NCBI GenBank assembly: GCA_900551075.1
Contig: URVB01000014.1
Location: 1 to 64,000 of the forward strand
Direction of reading: 5' to 3'
Origin: an uncultured Blautia sp.
GTDB lineage: Bacteria > Bacillota > Clostridia > Lachnospirales > Lachnospiraceae
Length of the DNA stretch: 64,000 nucleotides
The notes under the pieces were generated by a model. That model ran no database searches. It saw only the letters and a program-made list of their open reading frames with translations, and was not told where the DNA came from. This document shows, piece by piece, positions 26,469 to 33,822 of this stretch. Each line of letters begins with the position of its first letter. Position 1 is the first letter of the stretch. The position numbers and the translations under genes are program-made.

Positions 26469-26780
26469 ATGCTGAAATGGTATGAGCATTATTATATTGG
26501 GGAAGGTGTCCGGGATGCAGAAAAAATCCGCAAAAAGATCAATCAGGGCGAACTGGTGCCGGGAATCTATCTCCTCACACTGTCCGAAAACCCGAATAAT
26601 GTTATGGAAATCCTGCCGGCTGTCAGCTTAAAACAGGAGACTGTGCGCAGGCTCTGTCCGGAGATTATCGGGATGGCGATGGGGAAGGAGGAAGCTATGG
26701 TTATGGTTTCTGAGCTCCTTCCAAAGATTTATGAAGAAACAGGCACATTTCACGTGCAGGAATATATGAAGAACAGGTGA
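26469..26780 (+). CDS. Conserved hypothetical protein, 103 residues
   Basis: A small soluble protein with no motif I recognise. It begins LKWYEHYYIGEGVRDAEKIRKKINQGELVPGIYLLTLSENPNNVMEI and is mixed helical. The segment after VMEI is short and hydrophobic. It starts with ATG at 26469 after AAGGAA and ends 4 bases before the DUF2953 gene, so the two, and gerW after them, probably form one operon. Co-occurrence with gerW suggests a sporulation-linked or envelope role, but this is only an inference from position. Confidence 0.7.
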   Translation: MLKWYEHYYIGEGVRDAEKIRKKINQGELVPGIYLLTLSENPNNVMEILPAVSLKQETVRRLCPEIIGMAMGKEEAMVMVSELLPKIYEETGTFHVQEYMKNR

Positions 26781-26784
26781 ATGC

Positions 26785-27750
26785 ATGTTACATATTTTAT
26801 GGATGCTGGTGAAAATTATATTGATTTTGCTTGGTATTGTGCTGGGGCTGGTGGTCCTTGCGCTGCTTTTGCTCTTATTCTGCCCCGTACGCTACCGCGC
26901 AGATGCTGTGAAAGAAGAGGGGGCGGTGCTGAAGCAGACGAGCGCTACGATTTCTGTAAGCTGGCTTTTTCACGGTATCTGGCTGAGGCTTTTTCTAAGG
27001 GAAGGGGAACTGAGTCCGGATATTCGGATTTTGGGGATTCCTCTTGGAAAGTTCTTAAAAAGAAATCAAAAAAAGAAGGCCAAAGCCGGATTTGAAAAAG
27101 CAGCGGCAGAGATTGAGGATATAAAGGAGCCGGCAGTAAAAGAACCGGAAAAGCAGGAGACGTACCGGACATCAGCGGAAGAGCTGGAAAAAACGCCGGG
27201 CAGTGAAAAGAAAGACACCGGGAAGCTTCCTGACGGGAGTGTGCCTTTGGAGGAAAAAAAGACAGGGATTTTTCGAAAGTCATGGAATAAAATCTCCGGT
27301 TTTTGGGGGAAACTAAAAGGAATCCCTCACAAAATCGCAGTTGGATTACAGAAAATATCATTAACAATCAGAAATATCTATGCTAAAATGGACTGGTGGA
27401 AGCAGTTTCTCATGCATCCCAAGACCAGGGAAGTCATAGCGTTGGTAAAAATAAAGCTTTTTCATTTGTTGAAGCATGTATTTCCAACGAGGATCAAAGG
27501 CAAAGTGGTATTCGGAAGCGAGGATCCGTCAGTGACGGGGGCTGTGCTTGCGGTCCTGGGAATGACAATGCCATTTCACAAAAATCTGATTGAAATATCG
27601 CCGGTATTTAACGGCAGTAATGTCTTAGAAGGCAATGTGCAGTTAAAGGGAAGAATTTATGGAATTGTTCTTTTGAAGACTGCAGTGGATATATATTTTA
27701 ATAAAAATGTCAAATATGTTATCAGCCGATGGAAACATAAGGAGGGTTAA
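26785..27750 (+). CDS. DUF2953 domain-containing membrane protein
   Basis: A 321-residue protein with one N-terminal membrane segment (about residues 5-33, mostly Leu and Ile). A charged linker of Glu/Lys-rich sequence (about 95-165) follows, and then the DUF2953 domain, ending with KVVFGSEDPSVTGAVLAVLGM and LKGRIYGIVLLKTAVDIYFNKNVKYVI. Such proteins (YtfI in Bacillus) sit next to gerW/ytfJ, as here with 2 bases between stop and start. In Bacillus the pair is linked to sporulation. The molecular function is unknown. Confidence 0.82.
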   Translation: MLHILWMLVKIILILLGIVLGLVVLALLLLLFCPVRYRADAVKEEGAVLKQTSATISVSWLFHGIWLRLFLREGELSPDIRILGIPLGKFLKRNQKKKAKAGFEKAAAEIEDIKEPAVKEPEKQETYRTSAEELEKTPGSEKKDTGKLPDGSVPLEEKKTGIFRKSWNKISGFWGKLKGIPHKIAVGLQKISLTIRNIYAKMDWWKQFLMHPKTREVIALVKIKLFHLLKHVFPTRIKGKVVFGSEDPSVTGAVLAVLGMTMPFHKNLIEISPVFNGSNVLEGNVQLKGRIYGIVLLKTAVDIYFNKNVKYVISRWKHKEG

Positions 27751-27752
27751 TT

Positions 27753-28112
27753 ATGTCAAATGAAAACAACTTTAAGGACACTGTCAATTCATTATTCAAA
27801 GGAATGGATAGCTTTATCTCCGCAAAAACGGTTGTGGGAGATGCCATTCATGTAGGTGATACCATCATTCTTCCGTTGGTTGATGTGGCATTCGGCGTAG
27901 GCGCAGGTGCTTTTGCCGGAGAGCATAAAAACAGCGGAGGCGGCGGTATGACCGGGAAGGTGGCGCCGTGCGCAGTTTTGGTTATCCAAAACGGTTCAAC
28001 CAGGCTTGTGAATGTCAAGAATCAGGATGGTTTGACAAAGGTTCTGGATATGGTGCCTGATTTTGTGGATAGATTTGCATCCGGAATGGGCAAGGAAGAA
28101 ACAGAAAAATAA
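27753..28112 (+). CDS. Spore germination protein GerW family (YtfJ)
   Basis: A 119-residue protein of the GerW/YtfJ family, needed in Bacillus for germination through lytic enzyme SleB. Conserved features: TVVGDAIHVGDTIILPLVDVAFGVGAGAF, a Gly-rich segment (GGGGMTGKVAP), and a C-terminal VIQNGSTRLVNVKNQDGLTKVLDMVPDFVDRF. It follows the DUF2953 gene as in other spore formers, which makes sporulation capacity likely for this organism. Confidence 0.9.
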   Translation: MSNENNFKDTVNSLFKGMDSFISAKTVVGDAIHVGDTIILPLVDVAFGVGAGAFAGEHKNSGGGGMTGKVAPCAVLVIQNGSTRLVNVKNQDGLTKVLDMVPDFVDRFASGMGKEETEK

Positions 28113-28171
28113 TTCAGTGTTCTCCGGGCAGTTTTCTGCATAAAATATAGTAAACCAAAGAGGCGGGGCTG

Positions 28172-28315
28172 TTGTATGTGGGAAAGCTGTTGGGATTGAT
28201 ACTATTTTGTATAGGAATTGGAATGGTAATCGGGATGCTGATTGCGGAAAGCGTGGTAATCGTCATAGCGGCTGCCATCTGCCTTCTGTGCGGATACCAT
28301 ATGTTTTGCAGATAA
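28172..28315 (+). CDS. Small membrane protein, 45-47 residues
   Basis: A short frame with TTG at 28172 or GTG at 28178 after AGGCGGGG. It runs to TAA 28313-28315 immediately before a strong terminator. The product is almost entirely hydrophobic, with two membrane segments around a short turn: LLGLILFCIGIGMVIGMLI and VVIVIAAAICLLCG. Placement between gerW and the operon terminator, with codon-consistent sequence, supports a real gene at the end of the DUF2953-gerW operon. The function is unknown. Confidence 0.7.
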   Translation: MYVGKLLGLILFCIGIGMVIGMLIAESVVIVIAAAICLLCGYHMFCR

Positions 28316-28350
28316 CGGGTATGCGGGAGAAACCTGCATACCCGTTTTTA
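28315..28350 (+). terminator. Terminator of the DUF2953-gerW operon
   Basis: A 13-bp stem, 28315-28327 with 28333-28345, loop AGAAA, followed by TTTTTAT. One G-U pair. Confidence 0.92.
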
Positions 28351-28385
28351 TGAAGAATAAAAAGCGGAGTGCCTGCCTGTAAAAT

Positions 28386-28412
28386 AAAAAAACACCCCCG
28401 CGTCTGCGAGGG
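28386..28412 (-). terminator. Terminator of rpmB (minus strand)
   Basis: Read on the minus strand, CCCTCGC pairs with GCGGGGG around AGAC, followed by TGTTTTTTT. Confidence 0.85.
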
Positions 28413-28423
28413 TCAATGGAAGC

Positions 28424-28612
28424 TTATGCTCTTTCCACTTTGCCGGATCTTAAGCAGGAAGTACATACGTACATCTTCTTTGCTCCGCCGTTAGCTGTTT
28501 TTACTTTAACGGATTTTACATTAGATTTCCACATTTTATTGGATCTTCTATGGGAATGACTCACATTGTTTCCGAAATGAGCACCTTTTTCACAAATTGC
28601 ACACTTAGCCAT
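28424..28612 (-). CDS. rpmB: 50S ribosomal protein L28
   Basis: A 62-residue ribosomal protein. It starts MAKCAICEKGAHFGNNVSHSHRRSNK, with a CxxC pair at residues 4 and 7 and a second pair in VCTSCLRSGKVER. That is the zinc-binding (C+) form of L28, as opposed to the zinc-free paralogue made under zinc limitation. The ribosome site is AAGGAGG. It is single, on the minus strand, with its own promoter and terminator, as in many Firmicutes where rpmB lies opposite asp23-fakA-recG. Confidence 0.97.
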   Translation of the reverse strand: MAKCAICEKGAHFGNNVSHSHRRSNKMWKSNVKSVKVKTANGGAKKMYVCTSCLRSGKVERA

Positions 28613-28648
28613 GATAGCACCTCCTTGACGCTTTTTTCAACAGGTTTT

Positions 28649-28677
28649 ATTTTAGCAGAAGAATAAGGCTTTTGCAA
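28649..28677 (-). promoter_or_regulatory. Promoter of rpmB (minus strand)
   Basis: On the minus strand TTGCAA (28672-28677), 17-base spacer, TAAAAT (28649-28654), 37 bases before the start codon. Confidence 0.75.
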
Positions 28678-28729
28678 GCAAAAAAAGGAAAAATGTAAAA
28701 ATATTATTTCTTTTTCCTGTAAAAGAGGT

Positions 28730-28735
28730 TATAAT
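28730..28735 (+). promoter_or_regulatory. -10 element for the asp23-fakA operon
   Basis: TATAAT 36 bases before the Asp23-family start. The -35 region is T-rich (TTTCTT) and weak. Confidence 0.45.
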
Positions 28736-28770
28736 ACATACATACTACACTGAAAATTGGAGGTAACCTT

Positions 28771-29130
28771 ATGAATGGACGTATAGATTCCGGTCTGGGA
28801 CAGATTATCATTGATACTGATGTCATTGCGACCTATGCGGGCAGTGTGGCAGTGGAATGCTTTGGGATCATTGGTATGGCAGCAGTCAGCATGAAGGACG
28901 GCCTTGTGAAGCTGCTTCGCCGGGACAGCCTGAAACATGGCATCAGCGTAAATATTACGGAGGAGAATAAAATTCGCCTGGGGTTCCATGTGATTGTGGC
29001 GTATGGCGTAAATATCAGTACCATTGCAGATAATTTGATCAGCAATGTAAAATATAAAGTCGAAGCTTTTACAGGAATGGAAATTGAGAAGATCAACATT
29101 TATGTAGAAGGCGTGCGCGCAATAGATTAG
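28771..29130 (+). CDS. Asp23/Gls24 family envelope stress response protein
   Basis: A 119-residue member of the Asp23 (YloU) family. It begins GQIIIDTDVIATYAGSVAVECFGIIGMA and ends with AYGVNISTIADNLISNVKYKVEAFTGMEIEKINIYVEGVR, both typical. Family members are cell-wall-stress or membrane-associated proteins of unclear biochemistry. The placement upstream of the DAK2 protein and recG is the common YloU-YloV-RecG order of Firmicutes. Confidence 0.92.
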   Translation: MNGRIDSGLGQIIIDTDVIATYAGSVAVECFGIIGMAAVSMKDGLVKLLRRDSLKHGISVNITEENKIRLGFHVIVAYGVNISTIADNLISNVKYKVEAFTGMEIEKINIYVEGVRAID

Positions 29131-29151
29131 TAATCAGAGGAGGAACTTGTG

Positions 29152-30825
29152 GTGAATATGAAAACCATAGATGCCAAAATACTTTCCAGGATGTTTCTGG
29201 CGGGAGCTAAGAACCTGGAAGCGAAAAAAGAGTGGATCAATGAATTGAATGTATTTCCCGTGCCGGATGGGGACACAGGAACGAATATGACACTGACCAT
29301 TATGTCTGCGGCTTCCGAGGTGGGTGCACTTAAGGAACCAAGTATGGAAATGCTGGCCAGAGCCATTTCTTCCGGCTCTCTGCGCGGGGCAAGAGGAAAT
29401 TCAGGTGTTATTCTTTCTCAGCTTCTCAGAGGTTTTACAAGAAGTGTAAAAAATTTGGAGGTTCTGGACGCACAGGCAATTGCCGCAGCAATGGAAAAGG
29501 CTGTGGAGACTGCATATAAAGCCGTTATGAAACCCAAGGAAGGAACCATACTTACCGTAGCAAGGGAAGCTGCTGCAAGGGCTTTGGAGATCGCAGAGGA
29601 AGCAGACGAGCTGCAGCCGTTTTTTGAGGAAATTTTTGCACACGCGGAGGAAACTCTTAAGAGAACCCCGGAAATGCTTCCGGTATTGAAGGAAGCCGGT
29701 GTTGTGGATTCCGGCGGTCAGGGACTTCTGGAGGTCCTGCGCGGAGCTATGGATGGATTCCTCGGCAAGGAAGTGGATTATTCCAGCTTCGCAAAAACCG
29801 GCGGCACCTCCGTTACAAAAATCTCTCCGCAGGCAGAGACAGATATTAAATTTGGCTATTGTACAGAGTTTATTATTCTCCTGGATAAAGAAATGCCGCT
29901 GGAGGAAGAGCATGCATTTAAGGAATTTTTGACCTCTATCGGTGATTCGATCGTTGTTGTAGCAGATGATGAGGTAGTCAAGGTACATGTACACACCAAT
30001 CATCCCGGGCAGGCAATCGAGCGTGCTTTGACTTATGGTGCACTTTCCCGTATGAAGATTGACAATATGAGGGAAGAGCATCAGGAGAAGCTGATCAAGG
30101 ATGCGGAGAAGCTGGCGAAGGAGCAGGCTGCTCAGGCTGCGGCACAGGCAGAAGCACAGCCGCCGAAGGAGGCGGGCTTTATTTCCGTATCAGCGGGGCA
30201 GGGGCTTACCAGCATCTTTAAGGAGCTGGGTGTGGATTATCTCATTGAGGGTGGTCAGACCATGAATCCTAGTACAGAGGATATGCTCAATGCGATTGCA
30301 AAGGTAAATGCAAAAACGGTTTATATTTTCCCGAATAATAAGAATATTGTTATGGCAGCAAACCAGGCAAGGGATCTGACGGAGGATAAGGAAATCATTG
30401 TAATCCCCACCAGGACGATTCCGCAGGGAATCACAGCGTTGATCAGCTATGTTCCTGAGAAGACTTCACAGGAAAACGCGGAAGCAATGGCTGAGGCAAT
30501 CAAAAAGGTCAAAACAGGACAGATTACTTATGCAGTGCGTGACACCAGAATTGATGATAAAGAAATCCATGAGGGTGACATCATGGGAATTGGCGACAGC
30601 GGAATGCTGGCTGTCGGTAAGGATAAGAGAGCGGTGGCTGTCGAAACGGTCGGTGCCATGATGAGTGAGGAAGCAGAGGTTGTCAGCATTTATTACGGTG
30701 CAGATGTAACGGAGGAGGAAGCGGAAACGCTTGCCGCTTGTCTGGAAGAGGAATATCCGGACTGCGAAATAGAGGTCAATATGGGCGGTCAGCCGATTTA
30801 TTACTATGTGATTTCTGTCGAGTAA
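29152..30825 (+). CDS. DAK2 domain protein, fatty acid kinase FakA-like (YloV)
   Basis: FakA phosphorylates fatty acids bound to a FakB (DegV) partner so that host fatty acids can enter phospholipid synthesis. The N-terminal DhaL-like kinase domain has NVFPVPDGDTGTNMTLT (Asp residues for Mg-ATP), SGSLRGARGNSGVILSQLLRGF and AGVVDSGGQGLLEVLRG. A middle domain and the FakA C-terminal domain (about 340-557) contain NPSTEDMLNAI and FPNNKNIVMAANQA. GTG 29152 is 8 bases after GGAGG. GTG 29149 and ATG 29158 are alternatives. No DegV/FakB gene is in the window. Confidence 0.88.
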   Translation: MNMKTIDAKILSRMFLAGAKNLEAKKEWINELNVFPVPDGDTGTNMTLTIMSAASEVGALKEPSMEMLARAISSGSLRGARGNSGVILSQLLRGFTRSVKNLEVLDAQAIAAAMEKAVETAYKAVMKPKEGTILTVAREAAARALEIAEEADELQPFFEEIFAHAEETLKRTPEMLPVLKEAGVVDSGGQGLLEVLRGAMDGFLGKEVDYSSFAKTGGTSVTKISPQAETDIKFGYCTEFIILLDKEMPLEEEHAFKEFLTSIGDSIVVVADDEVVKVHVHTNHPGQAIERALTYGALSRMKIDNMREEHQEKLIKDAEKLAKEQAAQAAAQAEAQPPKEAGFISVSAGQGLTSIFKELGVDYLIEGGQTMNPSTEDMLNAIAKVNAKTVYIFPNNKNIVMAANQARDLTEDKEIIVIPTRTIPQGITALISYVPEKTSQENAEAMAEAIKKVKTGQITYAVRDTRIDDKEIHEGDIMGIGDSGMLAVGKDKRAVAVETVGAMMSEEAEVVSIYYGADVTEEEAETLAACLEEEYPDCEIEVNMGGQPIYYYVISVE

Positions 30826-30955
30826 AAGAGCAAAGGGACCGAAGCCCCTCTGCACACCCTTCGGGCAAAAGAATAAGCCGCCTTGGTAACTCAGGTATGA
30901 AAGCTTTTGAGAAGAGAATCATGCCGCGAGTACCGAGGCGGCCGTTTATTTTTTC
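30826..30955 (+). other. Structured leader between the FakA-like gene and recG, with a terminator-like hairpin
   Basis: The 212 bases before recG hold a strong hairpin. GCCGCCTTGGTA (30877-30888) pairs over 12 bp (one G-U) with TACCGAGGCGGC (30931-30942), enclosing a 42-base loop, and is followed by CGTTTATTTTTTC. Upstream, CCGAAG (about 30839) can pair with CTTCGG (about 30859). It can be a plain terminator of the asp23-fakA transcript, but the long ordered loop leaves a regulated leader for recG possible. No known riboswitch consensus was recognised. Confidence 0.6.
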
Positions 30956-31037
30956 GGACAGGCAGACTTATGAGGCCTTCGGTGTCCTTGACAGAAGGGC
31001 TTTTTACTTGTGTAAAAGAAAGATGGGAGATTGCAGA

Positions 31038-33089
31038 ATGAAAAGGCGTTTGCGTGAACTGAAAGGCGTGGGAGAAAAGACGGAAAAGCTCTTTGAGAGG
31101 ATCGGCGTTTATGATACGGATGATCTTCTTCGTTATTATCCCAGAAGCTATGATGTATATGAGGAAACGGTGAAGATTGCTTCCCTGGAGGAGGGGACTG
31201 TAAAGGCGTTTGCCGGGACGGTTGTTTCAGGCGTGTATGTGAATCAGGTGAGGAATCTGCAGGTGGTGACAGTGACAGCAGCAGATGAGAGCGGTAAGCT
31301 TCCAATCACCTGGTTTAACGTGCCTTATTTGAGAAGTATGCTGAAGAAGGGGAGTCGGTTTGTATTTCGGGGAAGAGTTGTGAAAAAGCAGGGAAAGCTT
31401 CAGATGGAGCATCCGGAAGTCTTTACGCCCGCAGCGTATGAAGAAATCCTGCACAATCTGCAGCCGGTCTACAGCCTGACTGCCGGATTGTCCAATAAGA
31501 CGATCGTGAAAATGGTGCGGCAGGTACTGAAGGAGCAGAGTCTTAAGGCAGAGTATCTTCCGGAGGAAATCAGGGAGCGGTATGGCCTGGCTGATTATAA
31601 TTATGCGTCGAGAACCATTCATTTTCCGGGTAATATGCAGGAGCTTCTGACTGCAAGAAAGAGGCTGGTGTTTGATGAGTTTCTGCTTTTTATTTTGGCT
31701 GTGCAGCTTTTGAAAGAAAAAACAGAGGAGACCAGGAATTCCTTCCCCATGCAGAAGACCTGGACGACGGAGAAGATCATTGAAAATCTGCCCTACTCTC
31801 TGACAAATGCACAGATGAATGCCTGGCATGAGATTGAACGGGATCTGTCCGGTCAGGCACTGATGTCCAGACTGGTGCAGGGAGATGTGGGAAGCGGGAA
31901 GACGATTCTTGCCTTTTTGGCGATGGTCATGGCAGCAGAGAATGGTTGTCAGACTGCCCTTATGGTGCCGACGGAGGTTCTGGCACGCCAGCATTTTGAA
32001 GCTTTTCAAAGGCTGGTACAGGAGCAGGGCCTTGCATGCCAGGCGGTACTTTTGACCGGCTCCAATACAGCGAAGGAGAAAAGAGAGATTTATGCGGAGA
32101 TTGCGTCCGGAAAGGCTGAGGTGATCATAGGGACACATGCACTGATTCAGGAAAAAGTGAAATACCGGAGATTGGGACTTGTGATCACGGATGAGCAGCA
32201 TCGTTTTGGGGTGAAGCAGAGAGCCGCTCTGACCGCCATGGGAAATCCGCCGAATGTACTGGCCCTGAGTGCGACCCCGATTCCAAGAACCCTGGCGATT
32301 ATCCTTTACGGGGATTTGGATATTTCCGTGATTGATGAGCTTCCGGCCAAGAGACTGCCTGTTAAAAACTGCGTGGTGGACACTTCTTACAGGCCCAAGG
32401 CATATACTTTTATAGAGAAGCAGGTGAGGGAAGGCCGTCAGGTATATATTATCTGCCCGATGGTGGAAGAGAGTGAAGGACTGGATGCAGAGAATGTCCT
32501 GGACTATACCAGGAAATTAAAGGGAATTTTTCCGAAGGATATTACGATTTCCTATCTGCACGGTAAGATGAAGGCCGGGGAGAAAAATTGTGTTATGGAG
32601 GCATTTGCTACCGGAGAAATTCAGATTCTGGTGTCTACAACGGTTGTGGAGGTAGGCGTGAATGTACCGAATGCAACAGTTATGATGGTAGAAAATGCAG
32701 AAAGATTCGGGCTTGCACAGCTTCATCAGCTCCGCGGACGTGTTGGAAGAGGAGAACATCAGTCTTACTGCATTTTTATGCAGGGCAATCAGGTGCAGGA
32801 GACGTCTGAGAGACTGGAAATTCTGAATAAGTCGAACGATGGATTTTATATTGCAGGAGAAGATCTGAAGCTTCGGGGTCCGGGAGATTTGTTTGGAATC
32901 CGGCAGAGCGGACTTATGGAATTTCGGATCGGAGACATTTATAATGACTCCGATGTTCTGAAGGCAGCAAGCGAAGCGGCAGGTGAAATTCTGGCTCTGG
33001 ACGGTGGGCTTGACCTTCCGCAGCATGCACTTTTGAAGGAGCAGCTTTTCGCTTATATGAAGGACGACCTGGATAATTTAGGACTGTAG
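31038..33089 (+). CDS. recG: ATP-dependent DNA helicase RecG
   Basis: Remodels stalled forks and recombination intermediates. The wedge/OB domain begins LKGVGEKTEKLFERIGVYDTDDLLRYYPRSY. The helicase motifs are QGDVGSGKT (Walker A), TDEQHRFGVKQR (DExH box), LALSATPIPRTLA, LVSTTVVEVGVNVPNATVM and HQLRGRVGRGEHQSYC. 683 residues, full length. ATG 31038 follows GGGAGA. ATG 31023 is a possible alternative. The frame is open to 30738, but the upstream codons run through the hairpin and fakA end and are not RecG-like. Confidence 0.96.
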   Translation: MKRRLRELKGVGEKTEKLFERIGVYDTDDLLRYYPRSYDVYEETVKIASLEEGTVKAFAGTVVSGVYVNQVRNLQVVTVTAADESGKLPITWFNVPYLRSMLKKGSRFVFRGRVVKKQGKLQMEHPEVFTPAAYEEILHNLQPVYSLTAGLSNKTIVKMVRQVLKEQSLKAEYLPEEIRERYGLADYNYASRTIHFPGNMQELLTARKRLVFDEFLLFILAVQLLKEKTEETRNSFPMQKTWTTEKIIENLPYSLTNAQMNAWHEIERDLSGQALMSRLVQGDVGSGKTILAFLAMVMAAENGCQTALMVPTEVLARQHFEAFQRLVQEQGLACQAVLLTGSNTAKEKREIYAEIASGKAEVIIGTHALIQEKVKYRRLGLVITDEQHRFGVKQRAALTAMGNPPNVLALSATPIPRTLAIILYGDLDISVIDELPAKRLPVKNCVVDTSYRPKAYTFIEKQVREGRQVYIICPMVEESEGLDAENVLDYTRKLKGIFPKDITISYLHGKMKAGEKNCVMEAFATGEIQILVSTTVVEVGVNVPNATVMMVENAERFGLAQLHQLRGRVGRGEHQSYCIFMQGNQVQETSERLEILNKSNDGFYIAGEDLKLRGPGDLFGIRQSGLMEFRIGDIYNDSDVLKAASEAAGEILALDGGLDLPQHALLKEQLFAYMKDDLDNLGL

Positions 33090-33114
33090 CAGAGAACCTT
33101 ACGAAAATAAATTC

Positions 33115-33143
33115 TTGCAAAACGACCTGAAACGTAGTATTCT
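33115..33143 (+). promoter_or_regulatory. Promoter of the DUF6465 gene
   Basis: TTGCAA at 33115-33120, 17-base spacer, TATTCT at 33138-33143. Confidence 0.7.
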
Positions 33144-33187
33144 ATGTTCGTAATAAATTATTTTTACCTTGTAAGGAGGCTATGAAT

Positions 33188-33598
33188 ATGGCTACAAAAA
33201 CAACAACAAAAAAAGCAGAACCTAAGACAACTACTGCGAAAACAGCTAATGTAGAAGAGGCTCCTGTAAAGACTGTTGCTGAAGTACCGGTTAAGAAAAC
33301 AGCTACAAAAGCAACTGCAAAGAAACCGGCAGCCAAGAAAACGACTGCTGTGAAAAAGACGACTGCTAAGAGAACAACTGCGCAAAAAGAAAAAACTGTA
33401 AATACAGAAGTTTATGTACAGTTCTGGGGCAAAGAAGTGTATGCAAAAGAAGTGGTTGAGAATATTCAGAAGATATGGACTGATGAGATGGGCAAAAAGG
33501 CAGAAGATATCGAGGACTTAAAAGTATACATTAAACCGGAAGAGAACGGTGCACATTACGTCATCAACGGTGATGTGAGAGGATTTATCGGCTTGTAA
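33188..33598 (+). CDS. DUF6465 family protein with a Lys/Thr/Ala-rich, histone H1-like tail
   Basis: A 136-residue protein in two parts. Residues 1-72 are a low-complexity basic stretch of repeated KKT, AKK and TAK units. Residues about 76-136 form a small acidic domain (VYVQFWGKEVYAKEVVENIQKIW through NGDVRGFIGL) matching the DUF6465 group common in Lachnospiraceae. ATG 33188 is 8 bases from AAGGAGG, whereas ATG 33182 is only 2 bases away. The basic tail could bind nucleic acid or another polyanion. That is an inference from composition. Confidence 0.8.
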   Translation: MATKTTTKKAEPKTTTAKTANVEEAPVKTVAEVPVKKTATKATAKKPAAKKTTAVKKTTAKRTTAQKEKTVNTEVYVQFWGKEVYAKEVVENIQKIWTDEMGKKAEDIEDLKVYIKPEENGAHYVINGDVRGFIGL

Positions 33599-33639
33599 GA
33601 AGTTCAGGGAGATTGAAAAAGAAAAACAGTTCAGGGAGG

Positions 33640-33674
33640 CATTTTGCAGCTATGCAGAATGTCTCTTTGCTTTT
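33640..33674 (+). terminator. Probable terminator after the DUF6465 gene
   Basis: CATTTTGCA (33640-33648) pairs with TGCAGAATG (33653-33661) with one G-U pair, then TCTCTTTGCTTTT. An 11-base direct repeat, AGTTCAGGGAG, lies just upstream (about 33600 and 33628). Confidence 0.55.
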
Positions 33675-33822
33675 GCGGAAGCTTTCGTGTACACCAGGAG
33701 TGTAAATTGAACGTGCAAAATAGCGCTTTATGTATTATACTGATAAAAATAGAGGCTTTGCAGGATGGAAGAGCCGTATGGGTACACTCCTGTGAGCTAT
33801 GGCGATTCTGGAGGAAAACGAA

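Noticed and set aside
30738..31037. 100-codon N-terminal extension of RecG in the same frame
   Set aside because: It would run through the end of the FakA-like gene and the terminator hairpin, and RecG homology begins at 31038.
31227..32201. 324-codon minus-strand frame inside recG
   Set aside because: Antisense to conserved helicase motifs. A shadow frame.
33188..33410. Lys/Thr/Ala-rich segment as a non-coding simple repeat
   Set aside because: It is in frame with a conserved domain and has a good ribosome site and promoter.
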